Shown: positions 27,794-36,853 of the stretch, piece after piece
How the letters are laid out: every line of letters starts with the position of its first letter
How positions within the stretch are numbered: position 1 is the first letter of the stretch
DNA from: Dyadobacter sandarakinus
Lineage (GTDB): Bacteria; Bacteroidota; Bacteroidia; Cytophagales; Spirosomataceae
Direction: 5' to 3'
DNA length: 64,000 nucleotides
Assembly (NCBI RefSeq): GCF_016894445.1
Contig: NZ_CP056775.1
Coordinates: 5,010,001-5,074,000, forward strand
Notes under the pieces: generated by a model
What the model was told of the DNA's origin: nothing
Database searches by the model: none
The model's input: the letters and a program-made list of their open reading frames with translations, nothing else
Program-made: the position numbers and the translations under genes

Positions 27794-29734
27794 ATGAGTG
27801 CCCACAAACACATTGATAAAGCGTCTGCTGCGGGGCTGCTGGTAGCATTAGGTATTATTTATGGCGATATTGGTACGTCGCCCCTCTACGTAATGCAGGC
27901 CATCATTGGTACCGAGCGCATTTCCCGTGAAGTGATTTACGGAGCAGTTTCCTGCATTTTCTGGACGCTGACACTCCAGACGACAATCAAATACGTCATT
28001 CTGATCCTCAGAGCCGATAACAAAGGTGAGGGAGGTATCCTCGCCCTGTACGCCCTGGTGCGGAAAAAAGCCACCTGGCTGACTGTACCGGCGATTATAG
28101 GTGCCAGTACCCTGCTGGCAGACGGAATTATTACACCTCCCATTTCAGTGTCCTCGGCGGTGGAGGGCTTGCGCATCCTATATCCTGAAATTCAGACGAT
28201 CCCGATCGTAATAGGCATTATTACATTGTTGTTTGTGATCCAGGTTTTTGGGACAACCATTGTGGGACGCGCATTTGGGCCGGTCATGATGATCTGGTTT
28301 CTGATGCTTGCGGTACTCGGCATCTCACAGGTGCTCGGACATATGGAAATTCTTAAATCCCTCAATCCTTACTATGCCTACGAGCTTCTTACCCATCATC
28401 AGGGTGGGTTCTGGATGCTGGGCGCCGTGTTTCTTTGTACCACGGGTGCAGAAGCATTGTACAGCGACCTGGGGCATTGCGGAAGAGGTAATATTAGGGT
28501 CAGCTGGATTTTTGTAAAAACCTGTTTGATACTGAACTACTTCGGGCAGGGAGCCTGGCTTATTGCCCATTCCGGTGAGCTGCTGGCCGGACGTAAGCCA
28601 TTTTACGAAATCATGCCCGAGTGGTGGCTGCTCCCAGGTATCGGGGTTGCGACCATGGCGGCCATTATTGCCAGCCAGGCACTCATCAGCGGCTCTTTCA
28701 CACTGATTTCGGAGGCCATCCGGCTCAACTTCTGGCCAAAAGTAAGGCTCATTTATCCGAGCGATCAGAAAGGCCAGCTTTACGTCCCAAGCGTCAACTG
28801 GCTGCTGCTGGCGGGATGTATCGGGGTGGTACTGTACTTCAAGGAATCTTCAAGAATGGAGGCGGCTTACGGGTTGGCTATTACGCTCACCATGGTCATG
28901 ACGACCATCCTGATGTCGGCCTACCTGATGTTGCGTGAAACGAATAAAGGACTGATTGGTTTGTTTCTGGTCATATACCTGGCCATTGAGGGATCTTTCC
29001 TGGCAGCCAACCTTCTCAAATTCACCCACGGAGGCTGGGTATCCTTGCTGCTCGCAACTGTCATTGCACTGATCATCTCCGTTTGGCTGCGCGCCTACTT
29101 CATCAAGCTTCGCCTCACGGAATTTGAAAGTCTGAAAAAGTACATTGGCCCGCTGAAGGAATTAAGCAATGACATCAGCATCCCGAAATACTCGACGCAC
29201 CTCATATTCATGTCCAATGCATCCCATGAGTCGGAGATCGAGAGCAAAATTATTTACTCCATATTCTACAAGCGTCCCAAGCGGGCGGACATTTACTGGT
29301 TTGTGCACGTTGAGACTACCGACGAACCTTACACAATGGATTACCATGTGAATATTCTTGCAGAAGATGATGTCATCAAGGTAACATTCCGGCTGGGCTT
29401 CCGTATTGAACAACGGATCAACCTGTTTTTCAGGAAAGTGGTGGAAGATATGGTTCTCAATAAAGAAGTAGATATTACCAGTCGCTATGAATCACTCAAT
29501 CGTCAGAATATTACGGGTGATTTCCGGTTTGTAGTGCTTGAACGATACCTGTCTATTGAGAACAACCTGCCCTTTACAGAAGAGGCGATCATGAAAATAT
29601 ATTTTGCAATTAAAAGCATTACTACGCCGGAAGACCGATGGTTTGGTTTGGACAGCAGCTCTGTAAAAGTGGAGAAAGTACCGCTCGTTTTAACCCCGGG
29701 TCAGAAGATCAGGATGCGCCGGGTTTATACCTGA
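27794..29734 (+). CDS. kup: KUP/HAK/KT family potassium transporter
   Basis: 646 aa, about 12 hydrophobic segments over the first 440 residues, followed by a hydrophilic C-terminal domain. The N-terminal GIIYGDIGTSPLYVMQAI signature and the block EGGILALYALVRKKATW are diagnostic. Takes up K+ with H+. Length is normal. No regulatory motif (for example a c-di-AMP riboswitch) is visible upstream. Confidence 0.95.
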   Translation: MSAHKHIDKASAAGLLVALGIIYGDIGTSPLYVMQAIIGTERISREVIYGAVSCIFWTLTLQTTIKYVILILRADNKGEGGILALYALVRKKATWLTVPAIIGASTLLADGIITPPISVSSAVEGLRILYPEIQTIPIVIGIITLLFVIQVFGTTIVGRAFGPVMMIWFLMLAVLGISQVLGHMEILKSLNPYYAYELLTHHQGGFWMLGAVFLCTTGAEALYSDLGHCGRGNIRVSWIFVKTCLILNYFGQGAWLIAHSGELLAGRKPFYEIMPEWWLLPGIGVATMAAIIASQALISGSFTLISEAIRLNFWPKVRLIYPSDQKGQLYVPSVNWLLLAGCIGVVLYFKESSRMEAAYGLAITLTMVMTTILMSAYLMLRETNKGLIGLFLVIYLAIEGSFLAANLLKFTHGGWVSLLLATVIALIISVWLRAYFIKLRLTEFESLKKYIGPLKELSNDISIPKYSTHLIFMSNASHESEIESKIIYSIFYKRPKRADIYWFVHVETTDEPYTMDYHVNILAEDDVIKVTFRLGFRIEQRINLFFRKVVEDMVLNKEVDITSRYESLNRQNITGDFRFVVLERYLSIENNLPFTEEAIMKIYFAIKSITTPEDRWFGLDSSSVKVEKVPLVLTPGQKIRMRRVYT

Positions 29735-29937
29735 TACCGGTAGTAAAAGCAATGTTTTATGCCAATGCAATTTATGGTTACAAAGGGGAAAAATCATGTA
29801 GCTTCCTGTGTAAACAGATGCGCAAGTTGTGGATAAGATCATGCTTTATATCAGTCATATACCTGGCGATTACAGAAGTGCCTGCGCCTTATTTTAAGCA
29901 GCATTTACGATGATTAGTTTTAATAATCTGGGCTGAT

Positions 29938-29969
29938 TTTCAGGGAGATGTATTTCTGGAATAGATTTG
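29938..29969 (+). promoter_or_regulatory. Candidate promoter for the 30027 gene
   Basis: TAGATTTG at 29962-29969 matches the -7 consensus TAnnTTTG; TTTC at 29938-29941 is one base from the -33 box with a 20-nt spacer. The rest of 29735-30026 shows no gene. Confidence 0.4.
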
Positions 29970-30026
29970 GATGCAACCGATTGGAAGCAAATGGTTAATT
30001 AATTCATCCATCCAAACAACCAGATC

Positions 30027-30383
30027 ATGAAAAAGCTAAAAGTATACGCAATGCTTGGTTTCCTGACCCTATCGGCAGCAAGCTATGCACAGGTAGCATC
30101 TCCGCAGCCCTCTGTACCTGCTCCTGTACCCGAATCCAATCCGATTCCATCCAATCCCACGGAGACACCCGAAAAAAAAGCCGAATTCAATGCGCCTCAA
30201 TCGCCCGCACGTCCGGCAGATGTACCTGCTGAGGACACGTTGATCAAAGATCAGAGACCAGCCGGTGCCGTCGTTCATGATACACGTATGCCGGCATCGG
30301 GTAAAAAGAATGAAAAAAATAGAAATAAAAAAGACAAAATGGGAGGCGGACAAGCAGACACTACTTCTATAAAAAAACCATAA
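30027..30383 (+). CDS. Small secreted Pro-rich protein, unknown
   Basis: 118 aa. Signal peptide (MKKLKVYAMLGFLTLSAASYAQ), then a Pro/Ser/Glu-rich low-complexity mature part with repeated Pro-x-Pro stretches, and a strongly basic C-terminal segment (KKNEKNRNKKDK). No family recognised. Composition suggests an unstructured envelope or periplasmic protein. It has its own promoter candidate and terminator, so probably a single-gene unit. Confidence 0.65.
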   Translation: MKKLKVYAMLGFLTLSAASYAQVASPQPSVPAPVPESNPIPSNPTETPEKKAEFNAPQSPARPADVPAEDTLIKDQRPAGAVVHDTRMPASGKKNEKNRNKKDKMGGGQADTTSIKKP

Positions 30384-30407
30384 AAGTAAGTTATCGATTC
30401 CTGAATT

Positions 30408-30444
30408 AAAGCCTGTGAGCAAATGTGTTCACAGGCTTTATTTT
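30408..30444 (+). terminator. Intrinsic terminator
   Basis: AAAGCCTGTGA pairs with TCACAGGCTTT, 10-nt loop, followed by ATTTT. The AT-rich stretch 30450-30754 after it holds a small AAATAGAA/TTCTATTT hairpin (30475-30494) and no gene that I can support. Confidence 0.88.
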
Positions 30445-30754
30445 ACCTGATATTCTACATTATTATCAGTTTAAAAATAGAAGTATTTCTATTTAAATAT
30501 AGAATATACAAATGCCATAATAATCCAATTATGCGCTGAATGCAATCATTTTTAATTCCTATTATTTCATCTTCAATGCATTGTACTTCCAGTAAACTAT
30601 TCTAAATTCCTGAAAGATCAGTTTATAAATTAATGTTTCTGGCAAAATTATTGATAGATAATTCGGGAACTCATCTATTCCATAGTTTAGATCGTATATG
30701 CTAAACTGAATCAAATTAAATGCTAACAGATGATCAATTAAAATCTACTAGAAC

Positions 30755-31069
30755 ATGAATGATTTCAAACGGCAACAGCATACAGTTTTATCTCTCAATG
30801 GAGAGAGCTTTAAACATTATCTTCTCCTGCGCTATGTAAATAATTCAGCGGACCCGAGATGGAAGCGGTTGAGCTTGGTTTCGGAAGATCTGATTGCTCC
30901 GGAGGTTTGGATACAATTGCAGCATTATGCAAAGCAGGATCTGGAAAGTCAGGGCGGGAAGCTGTTCGGGTGTGAGCTGGTAGATGAGCAGCTGGTACAG
31001 CATGATGGTATCCATTCCAACTTCTGGCCTGCAAACTGGATGTGGGTTATTGAAAAGCAGGAAGTTTAG
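30755..31069 (+). CDS. Hypothetical protein, unknown
   Basis: 104 aa, no signal peptide or membrane segment. Composition is normal for a soluble protein, with several Trp residues (PRWKRLS, EVWIQLQHYA, NFWPANWMWVIEKQ). The start ATG is preceded by an AT-rich region and the gene is followed by a clear terminator, which supports it as a real unit. Function unknown. Confidence 0.6.
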   Translation: MNDFKRQQHTVLSLNGESFKHYLLLRYVNNSADPRWKRLSLVSEDLIAPEVWIQLQHYAKQDLESQGGKLFGCELVDEQLVQHDGIHSNFWPANWMWVIEKQEV

Positions 31070-31096
31070 TCATGATACTTCACCAACATTTCCTAT

Positions 31097-31130
31097 AAGA
31101 GGGCAGGTCTTGCGGCCGCCCTCTTTTTTT
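31097..31130 (+). terminator. Intrinsic terminator
   Basis: AAGAGGGC pairs with GCCCTCTT around a 13-nt loop (part of which is GC-rich), followed by a run of T. Confidence 0.85.
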
Positions 31131-31199
31131 GGCCTTTTGAAAGTGGGCCAATGCAGCAATGCATCATTTATCAGAGCGTGCTTAGAAATTCAGGTATAT

Positions 31200-31227
31200 A
31201 AAAAGGCCGCAGAAATATCCTGCGGCC
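31200..31227 (-). terminator. Terminator for the minus-strand T9SS gene
   Basis: Read on the minus strand, GGCCGCAG pairs with CTGCGGCC, 7-nt loop, followed by TTTTTATA. It lies about 70 bp after the stop of the 31297 gene. Confidence 0.8.
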
Positions 31228-31296
31228 CCGAATTGTGCATGTACAAAGTGCCTCTGCTTTCCACGCTGGTTTTACAGAGAAAATATGTCTGATTTT

Positions 31297-32748
31297 TTAT
31301 TGTTTTACAAACTTTAAAACCTTGTCATAACCATCCACCTGCACAGACAGCAGGTATACGCCAGGCGTGAGACTGCTGGTGTCAAGCACCGCTTTTCCCT
31401 GCCTGATCGCAATTGTTTTTTTCGTCTGAGCCTTTCCTGACATAGCGATGAAGGTAGCCTGTACCTTGTCCTGATCTGCTGCATGAAGTGACAAATGGAG
31501 TACATCATGGGATGGGTTCGGGTAAGCTACCAAGCCGTTCTCACTACCATCTACGTGGACGCTCCGCACTTTACTGTAAGCAAAGGTGCCATCCTTGTCG
31601 ATCATTTTGAGCCGGTAGTACCGCTGTCCTGCCAGCCACGATGGTGCCAGGGGACTGTAATCCGCAAACCGGAACACAGACTGGCCATCATACGCAACTC
31701 GGCCAACCTGATCGTACTGCACGGCATCAAGGCTGCGTTCAACTTCAAAGTGGCTGAACCCTTTCGCATCCGAAACCCGCCAGTCCAGCGCTACCGATCC
31801 CTCCGTCCACCTTGCTGTGAAGTCCGTCAAGCGTACGGGTAGTGGAGACGATGCCGCTGTACTTCCCAGCGTAAAGGGGCTCCATGTACTGATATTGTTA
31901 CTCGTCACAATACCCGCATTAACGATGCCTGATGCATTATTGGCGCCTTCATTCAGCCAGTTTCCATTCACGAGGTGCGCCACAGCCAGATCAGCGATGT
32001 TGCCGATACCCGTGTTGTTGTATTCATCCCAGTAAATTGAGACGGAACCCGTGGCCGTACCTACCGGGGTGAGTGACCAATACTCCTGCGCATTACGGGC
32101 GATAAGGGGGGTACTGTTACTGCCCCCGCTTCCAAAAGGAGCATCTCCTGCATCACCTGCCTCATACCTTGCTACCAGGCCTGCCGAGTTGGCACTCAGA
32201 TTTACACCTACAGGCTGGTAGGACAAGCCGTTACCTACAGGAAAAACGAATGTGCCTGAGCCTTCCCTGGCTACAAATCCATTGATGTGTTTGGCATCAG
32301 AAGGAGGGAATAAAGTACTAATGGACGCGCCGGGGCCAAACACAAACGCATTGGCCAGATCCGAGTTGATGAGCATTCCGGAGATGAACGAAAGGCTGTC
32401 GCTCACTTTTACAGGCGTCGTGAATGTGATGCCAGCTGCATTGTTGACCGTAACGTGAGTGGCATACAGAGATGCTCCCCCGATTACCTGCGGCGTGCTG
32501 CCTTCCAGGTGCAGATCACCCGCATTGGCCTCATTCATTGGCGCAAAGTTGGTCACATTTCCGGAAGTCGTGATAACGCCAAGGTTTTCGAAATTACTTC
32601 CTTCCTGATTGAGAAGATCACCGTTGACTTGCAGCTGTGTACCAGTTGAAATGAACACGCCGGCACCGTTATTATAAAAAGCAGGCGTTTGCGCGAAGGT
32701 ATTCCAGCTCAAACCCAGGGACAGTATTGTAATCCAATATTTTTTCAT
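31297..32748 (-). CDS. Secreted surface protein with type IX sorting domain
   Basis: 483 aa. Signal peptide (MKKYWITILSLGLSWNTFAQ). The N-terminal half is a Gly/Asn/Ser-rich beta region (GVFISTGTQLQVNGDLLNQ and repeats of this style). The part around residues 300-395 has a fibronectin-like look (LPVRLTDFTARWTEGSVALDWRVSD, FEVERSLD, YYRLKMIDKDG). The last about 80 residues form a type A C-terminal sorting domain (GLVAYPNPSHDVLHLSL, PGVYLLSVQVDG, KVLKFVKQ), which routes the protein through the type IX secretion system to the cell surface. Confidence 0.88.
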   Translation of the reverse strand: MKKYWITILSLGLSWNTFAQTPAFYNNGAGVFISTGTQLQVNGDLLNQEGSNFENLGVITTSGNVTNFAPMNEANAGDLHLEGSTPQVIGGASLYATHVTVNNAAGITFTTPVKVSDSLSFISGMLINSDLANAFVFGPGASISTLFPPSDAKHINGFVAREGSGTFVFPVGNGLSYQPVGVNLSANSAGLVARYEAGDAGDAPFGSGGSNSTPLIARNAQEYWSLTPVGTATGSVSIYWDEYNNTGIGNIADLAVAHLVNGNWLNEGANNASGIVNAGIVTSNNISTWSPFTLGSTAASSPLPVRLTDFTARWTEGSVALDWRVSDAKGFSHFEVERSLDAVQYDQVGRVAYDGQSVFRFADYSPLAPSWLAGQRYYRLKMIDKDGTFAYSKVRSVHVDGSENGLVAYPNPSHDVLHLSLHAADQDKVQATFIAMSGKAQTKKTIAIRQGKAVLDTSSLTPGVYLLSVQVDGYDKVLKFVKQ

Positions 32749-32789
32749 AGTGGTACAAATTCAAATGTTGATTACTTAACCGACCCGTA

Positions 32790-33833
32790 CTAGTTCGAAA
32801 CTTTGTAAATGTAAAAGCTTCCGAGACTTGATGTTAGAATTGAAGCGTCCAGCGCTGAGGCCCCAGTAATCCCAAATGTGATCCGGTCACCTGCCTGCAG
32901 GGGATATAGTGAGCTAAGGCTTGCTTCTGAAATGGTCAGACTAAGTAAAACAAGGTTTGCACCATTAAATGAGCGATTGTCAATGAGTGTAAAAACTCCT
33001 GCCCGATTGCGAAGGATGGCCGGGCCTGGATTATTCGTCAGCAATGCGGCTTGTAGCCCCGATCCATATCTGAACATAAATCCGATCTTGTAAACACCCG
33101 AGGAAGGAACAACGTAGGAATTATCGGTATCCGAAAATAACGCGGGTGTTCCCGCTGTTCTTTCTGAAGCCACAAAGTTTACTGGTCTGAATCCACCTGG
33201 TAACACGCCCACGTTGAGCAGCGAAAGCGAACCTGCTTTTTTTGCTGCGTAGGCTTCCGGGGTTAAAGCTATCGGCTCTGCCCAGGTTCCGTCGCCACGG
33301 AGAAAAGTCGTATTACTTGCCGTACCCGTAGCAGAAAGCTTAGCGGCTGTCACTGAGGCATCTGCCAGCTTTGCAGCAGTTACAGAGGCATCGTTGATCT
33401 TTGCCGTAGTGATGGCATTGTCTGCAATAGTAGCTACCGCAGCACTGTTGATCGTCACATCCCCCGTTAAGGAAGCTGGATTTTGGGGTGCATACGGCGC
33501 AGCGTCACCGGTAATGTATAACTGCCCACCTGCCGTACCATTTGCAAGATTACTGCCGCCGCCAGATCCGTTCAGCATAACCCATTTTGTTCCGTCAAAG
33601 TAGTAAAAGCCGGGTGTTTCATCGATCTGATAAATCAGCAATCCGCTGGCAGGTGTACTAATGCCGTCACGCTGCGTCAGGGTCATTCGGGGTACCAGCA
33701 TACCCTGTGTAGTACTGCTTACATCCAGTGCAGCTGATGCATCAGGCTTGGATGTGTTAATGCCCACGTTATTCTGAGACTGAACATTGTGGTAAATGAG
33801 AATTGTAGCAACCAGCGATAGAAGCTTTTTCAT
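32790..33833 (-). CDS. Secreted protein with tail-fibre-like repeats
   Basis: 347 aa with a signal peptide (MKKLLSLVATILIYHNVQSQ). Begins NNVGINTSKPDASAALDVSS, a common start of Bacteroidota surface proteins. The middle has repeats of the ITTAKINDASVTAAKLADAS type and FLRGDGTWAEP, as in phage tail-fibre and collar proteins. The C-terminal about 130 residues look like a C1q/TNF-like beta sandwich (VVPSSGVYKIGFMFRY, LQAGDRITFGITG). Probably a trimeric adhesive surface protein. 41 bp upstream of the T9SS gene in the same direction, possibly cotranscribed. Confidence 0.75.
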   Translation of the reverse strand: MKKLLSLVATILIYHNVQSQNNVGINTSKPDASAALDVSSTTQGMLVPRMTLTQRDGISTPASGLLIYQIDETPGFYYFDGTKWVMLNGSGGGSNLANGTAGGQLYITGDAAPYAPQNPASLTGDVTINSAAVATIADNAITTAKINDASVTAAKLADASVTAAKLSATGTASNTTFLRGDGTWAEPIALTPEAYAAKKAGSLSLLNVGVLPGGFRPVNFVASERTAGTPALFSDTDNSYVVPSSGVYKIGFMFRYGSGLQAALLTNNPGPAILRNRAGVFTLIDNRSFNGANLVLLSLTISEASLSSLYPLQAGDRITFGITGASALDASILTSSLGSFYIYKVSN

Positions 33834-34214
33834 TTTATTTAATGTTTGATTGATTGGATAATTACGAGGTCAATTTAGCCGCAATTGGAATAAATGCAAA
33901 CTATTTCTATACAATTCATCAATTATTTAATAATTACTATAAAACAAAATACTTCTGATAGCGGAATATATTGACTTGGTAATTAAGGAAGACTAGTTGT
34001 TGCTTGTATAAAATACCGGCAGAATGCTTGTAAATAAATGATTACAAACAGGTACAAGCAGGAAGAATAGAGATTAGAAGGAGCCTATTTAAAGCAATAC
34101 AACCTGATCAGTAAATGAAGGCCCTGCTTTCTAAGAAGCGTAATGCACTTTGCATTTGGAAGGTAAAGAATGTGCTTAGTATTTGGGTTGCCGTGTGACA
34201 TAAGTCATCAGGCT
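33834..34214. other. Intergenic AT-rich region, 381 bp
   Basis: Holds the promoter region of the minus-strand secreted protein gene. I see no gene, RNA or strong hairpin here. A 16-bp palindrome CAGGCTTTAAAGCCTG at 34209-34224 spans the end of the acyltransferase gene. Confidence 0.5.
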
Positions 34215-35315
34215 TTAAAGCCTGGTAATGCGCCGCATTTTCTGTATCAGGATGGGCATCGGTTTCAGGTTTTTCAGCCTTAATGCGGGTGCTTCAACCC
34301 AATGCCATGACAGGTAAGCGAACATGGCAGCAATGATAAGGCTCGGGAAAATGAGGGTTGCATGATCCATTCCAAAGTAGTAGACCAGCGTTTGCTGTAC
34401 GGGAAATCCGTAAATGTAAATGCCATATGAAAGGTCACCAACACGGTCGGCAACATGGGTAATCCCGTAAATGGGCAGGAGGCCAATGCTCAGCACGATC
34501 ACAGGAAGCAAAGTGACACTCGCAAAAGAAAAGATGGGCTTGCCTGTAGCATACACGAACATCCCCAGCGAAAGAGCAAGTATGATCGTTAAATACCGCG
34601 GCGGAATGTCGGCGATCCGCACGGCTGCCAGCAGTGAACCCGCAGCAAAATACACGCCGAGCTCTATCAGGTACCAATCCAGAATGAAGAACTTCCATTG
34701 CTGGATTTCTGTAAAGTTGAAGACATCCAGCTTGGCGAGAACCAGGTAGGCTACCAGCAGAACGACGATCACAATTGTACGTTTACGTTTAATAAAAAAC
34801 AGTAGCGATACGGCGATATACATTGTGAATTCAAACGGGATCGTCCACAGCGAACCATTGATGGCGGACTTATGCGGATTTTGGTCAAATATGCCCGGAA
34901 TGCCATATTGAAGCCGGTAGAGGCGGAGGTTATTGGGAATATAGGTCCTGACCTGCTTGTTGAGCAGATAGGGCGTATCATTTTCGTAAACAAAAGGTCC
35001 GAGAATCACCGTCAGCAGGAGTACTACTGCAAGAGCGGGAAAGAGTCTGAGAACCCTTTTCCAGTAAAAATCAGTCAGATCTTCTGATCTTTCCAGGCTT
35101 TGAAAAATGAGATAGCCGCTGATGACAAAAAAGCCCCGCACGGCAATCACCGAAAATGTATACTGCCCATGTGTGAGCTGGCATAACCCATCACATTCCT
35201 GTGAGCCTGTCAGCGGATATACATGCGTGACAATGACAAAAGCAGCAAACAGCAGCCTGAGAAAATCGAAATTATTCCTTCTGTGCGTTGCAAGGCTGAT
35301 AGTGTGTTTTGTCAT
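34215..35315 (-). CDS. Acyltransferase 3 family membrane protein (OafA-like)
   Basis: 366 aa with about ten hydrophobic segments. The N-terminal motif NNFDFLRLLFAAFVIVTHVYP contains the conserved His of the acyltransferase 3 family; RGFFVISGYLIF and FYWKRVLRLFPALAVV are further family blocks. These proteins O-acylate polysaccharides or other envelope glycans at the inner membrane. Target not predictable. It is the last chromosomal gene before the mobile element. Confidence 0.9.
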   Translation of the reverse strand: MTKHTISLATHRRNNFDFLRLLFAAFVIVTHVYPLTGSQECDGLCQLTHGQYTFSVIAVRGFFVISGYLIFQSLERSEDLTDFYWKRVLRLFPALAVVLLLTVILGPFVYENDTPYLLNKQVRTYIPNNLRLYRLQYGIPGIFDQNPHKSAINGSLWTIPFEFTMYIAVSLLFFIKRKRTIVIVVLLVAYLVLAKLDVFNFTEIQQWKFFILDWYLIELGVYFAAGSLLAAVRIADIPPRYLTIILALSLGMFVYATGKPIFSFASVTLLPVIVLSIGLLPIYGITHVADRVGDLSYGIYIYGFPVQQTLVYYFGMDHATLIFPSLIIAAMFAYLSWHWVEAPALRLKNLKPMPILIQKMRRITRL

Positions 35316-35370
35316 TGAAGCGGTAGTAGTAGATTAACAGTAATTGATCATACCCGCATACCATCCTGAT

Positions 35371-35407
35371 AAAAAAAGGCACTCATAACGCAATGTTATA
35401 AGTGCCT
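35371..35407 (-). terminator. Original tRNA-Pro terminator left outside the element
   Basis: On the minus strand, AGGCACT-T-ATAAC pairs with GTTAT-G-AGTGCCT (one mismatch, 5-nt loop), followed by seven T. It sits 6 bp beyond the tRNA fragment, where the terminator of the undisturbed tRNA would be. Confidence 0.75.
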
Positions 35408-35412
35408 GCCAA

Positions 35413-35459
35413 CAATGTCGGGATGACAAGATTCGAACTTGCGACCCCTAGCACCCCAT
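35413..35459 (-). repeat. attL: tRNA-Pro 3' fragment (47-bp direct repeat)
   Basis: Identical to 55058-55104. Covers the 3' half of tRNA-Pro from the anticodon loop to just past the discriminator base; the next base differs (T here, G in the intact gene). Not a functional tRNA because the 5' half is missing. Confidence 0.93.
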
Positions 35460-35572
35460 TGGATATTTATTGTATTATTCCAAGAAGTTTTATTAAGCAT
35501 TATTATTATAAAATGCTCTAAATGAGCATTTTGATTATTTTTTGTAACTTTGGTTAACTTACGTTAGACACG

Positions 35573-35598
35573 AAATGTTCGACCTATGTTCGACCTAA
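35573..35598. repeat. Left arm-site candidate, tandem TGTTCGACCTA
   Basis: Two direct copies of TGTTCGACCTA in a 26-bp block that recurs exactly at 54989-55014. It ends 12 bp before the integrase start, so integrase binding could also repress its own gene. An AAATGCTC/GAGCATTT hairpin (35511-35531) and a -7-like TAACTTTG (35545-35552) lie just upstream. Confidence 0.7.
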
Positions 35599-35610
35599 AG
35601 TTGTAGTGCT

Positions 35611-36849
35611 ATGGCTATTTCGACCAAGTTTGTATTACGGAAGAAACGTGATTCGGAGGAAACTCAGTTCCCGATAATGCTTCAAATCATTATCGATAGA
35701 AAGAACCTTCTGGTGAGTACGAGGAAGATATGTTCGGAAGTTCAATGGCAGCCGAAGTTTCAATCCGTTGCAAAAACACATCCGAAGCACAAGGAAATTA
35801 ACCTCCTGCTTCGCACCATTGAGTCGGAAGTAGACTTCATGATCATCTCTTACGGGAAACAAAACAAGCGCCCCTCGTTTGACGAAATCAAGGCGCTGGT
35901 AAAAAAACTGACTGGCGGGCAAACAGAACCTGAAAAGAAAAAGCTGTTTGTACTTTTTGAAGAACACATTGCCAGGCTTAAAAGCCAAAACCGGTTAGGC
36001 AGTGCAGAGTCACATAACTCGACGCTGAAAAGCCTTAAACACTTCATGAACCAGAAGGATCAGGATATCCTCTCTATCGGCTTGCCATTCATTAACCGTT
36101 ATGAACAATGGCTGATCGACAAAGGCTGCACGATCGTCACCAGAAGCTTTTACCTGAGAACCTTCCGGACGCTCTGGAAAGTCGGGATTAAAGAAAACTA
36201 TTATCCCGAAACACATTACCCCTTCAAAGACTTCTCGTTCTCTAAATACAATAACCCTCGCACAAAGAAGCGGGCAATCACGAAGGAACAGATCGAGTTG
36301 ATTGCCGGAGCTGAAATCGATCCGGAAAATGATTCACTGATCAACTCGCGTAACTACTTCCTGTTTAGCTTCTATTGCCGAGGCCTGAACTTTACAGATT
36401 TGGCCGAATTGAAATGGACGAACATTGTCGATGGTGAGCTCCATTATGTGAGATCAAAAACAAAGGAAGAGTTCCGGTTTCGCTTGCACCCTTCGGCAGC
36501 TCAAATACTGGAATACTACAAAGATCTGAAAGGTAACAGCGATGCTGGCTTTGTGTTCCCAATCCTGTACAAGCGTCACGCAACGATTCAATCGGTTCGG
36601 GATCGGAAGAAGAAGATTTTGACCAGGGTTAACAAGCAAATTAAAGAGTTGGGCATAGCCCTCGGTATTATGAAGCCTTTAACGACCTATGTGGCCAGGC
36701 ACTCGTACGCGACCACGCTTCGGCGAAATGGTATATCCAAGGAGAATATAGGCAGATCGTTGGGCCACGATAGCTTGAAGACCACTGATATTTACCTGGA
36801 AGACATTGGAGACCCCGTGCTGGATGATTTGATCAACTCAACGATTTGA
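35611..36849 (+). CDS. int: Tyrosine integrase of the element
   Basis: 412 aa phage-integrase family recombinase with the Bacteroidota layout: an arm-binding N-terminal domain (about 1-110), a SAM-like core-binding domain (about 115-215) and a catalytic domain. Catalytic residues seen: Arg257 (FYCRGLNFTDL), Arg363 in YVARHSYAT (the HxxR His is Tyr360 here, a common variant), His386 (GHDSLKTTD) and the nucleophile Tyr395 (IYLED). It is the first gene inside attL, the expected place for the enzyme that recombines the tRNA-Pro 3' end. Confidence 0.95.
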   Translation: MAISTKFVLRKKRDSEETQFPIMLQIIIDRKNLLVSTRKICSEVQWQPKFQSVAKTHPKHKEINLLLRTIESEVDFMIISYGKQNKRPSFDEIKALVKKLTGGQTEPEKKKLFVLFEEHIARLKSQNRLGSAESHNSTLKSLKHFMNQKDQDILSIGLPFINRYEQWLIDKGCTIVTRSFYLRTFRTLWKVGIKENYYPETHYPFKDFSFSKYNNPRTKKRAITKEQIELIAGAEIDPENDSLINSRNYFLFSFYCRGLNFTDLAELKWTNIVDGELHYVRSKTKEEFRFRLHPSAAQILEYYKDLKGNSDAGFVFPILYKRHATIQSVRDRKKKILTRVNKQIKELGIALGIMKPLTTYVARHSYATTLRRNGISKENIGRSLGHDSLKTTDIYLEDIGDPVLDDLINSTI

Positions 36850-36853
36850 ACGA

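Noticed and set aside
35413-35459. A second tRNA-Pro gene at the left end
   Set aside because: Only the 3' half is present; no 5' acceptor or D arm. It is an attachment-site copy.
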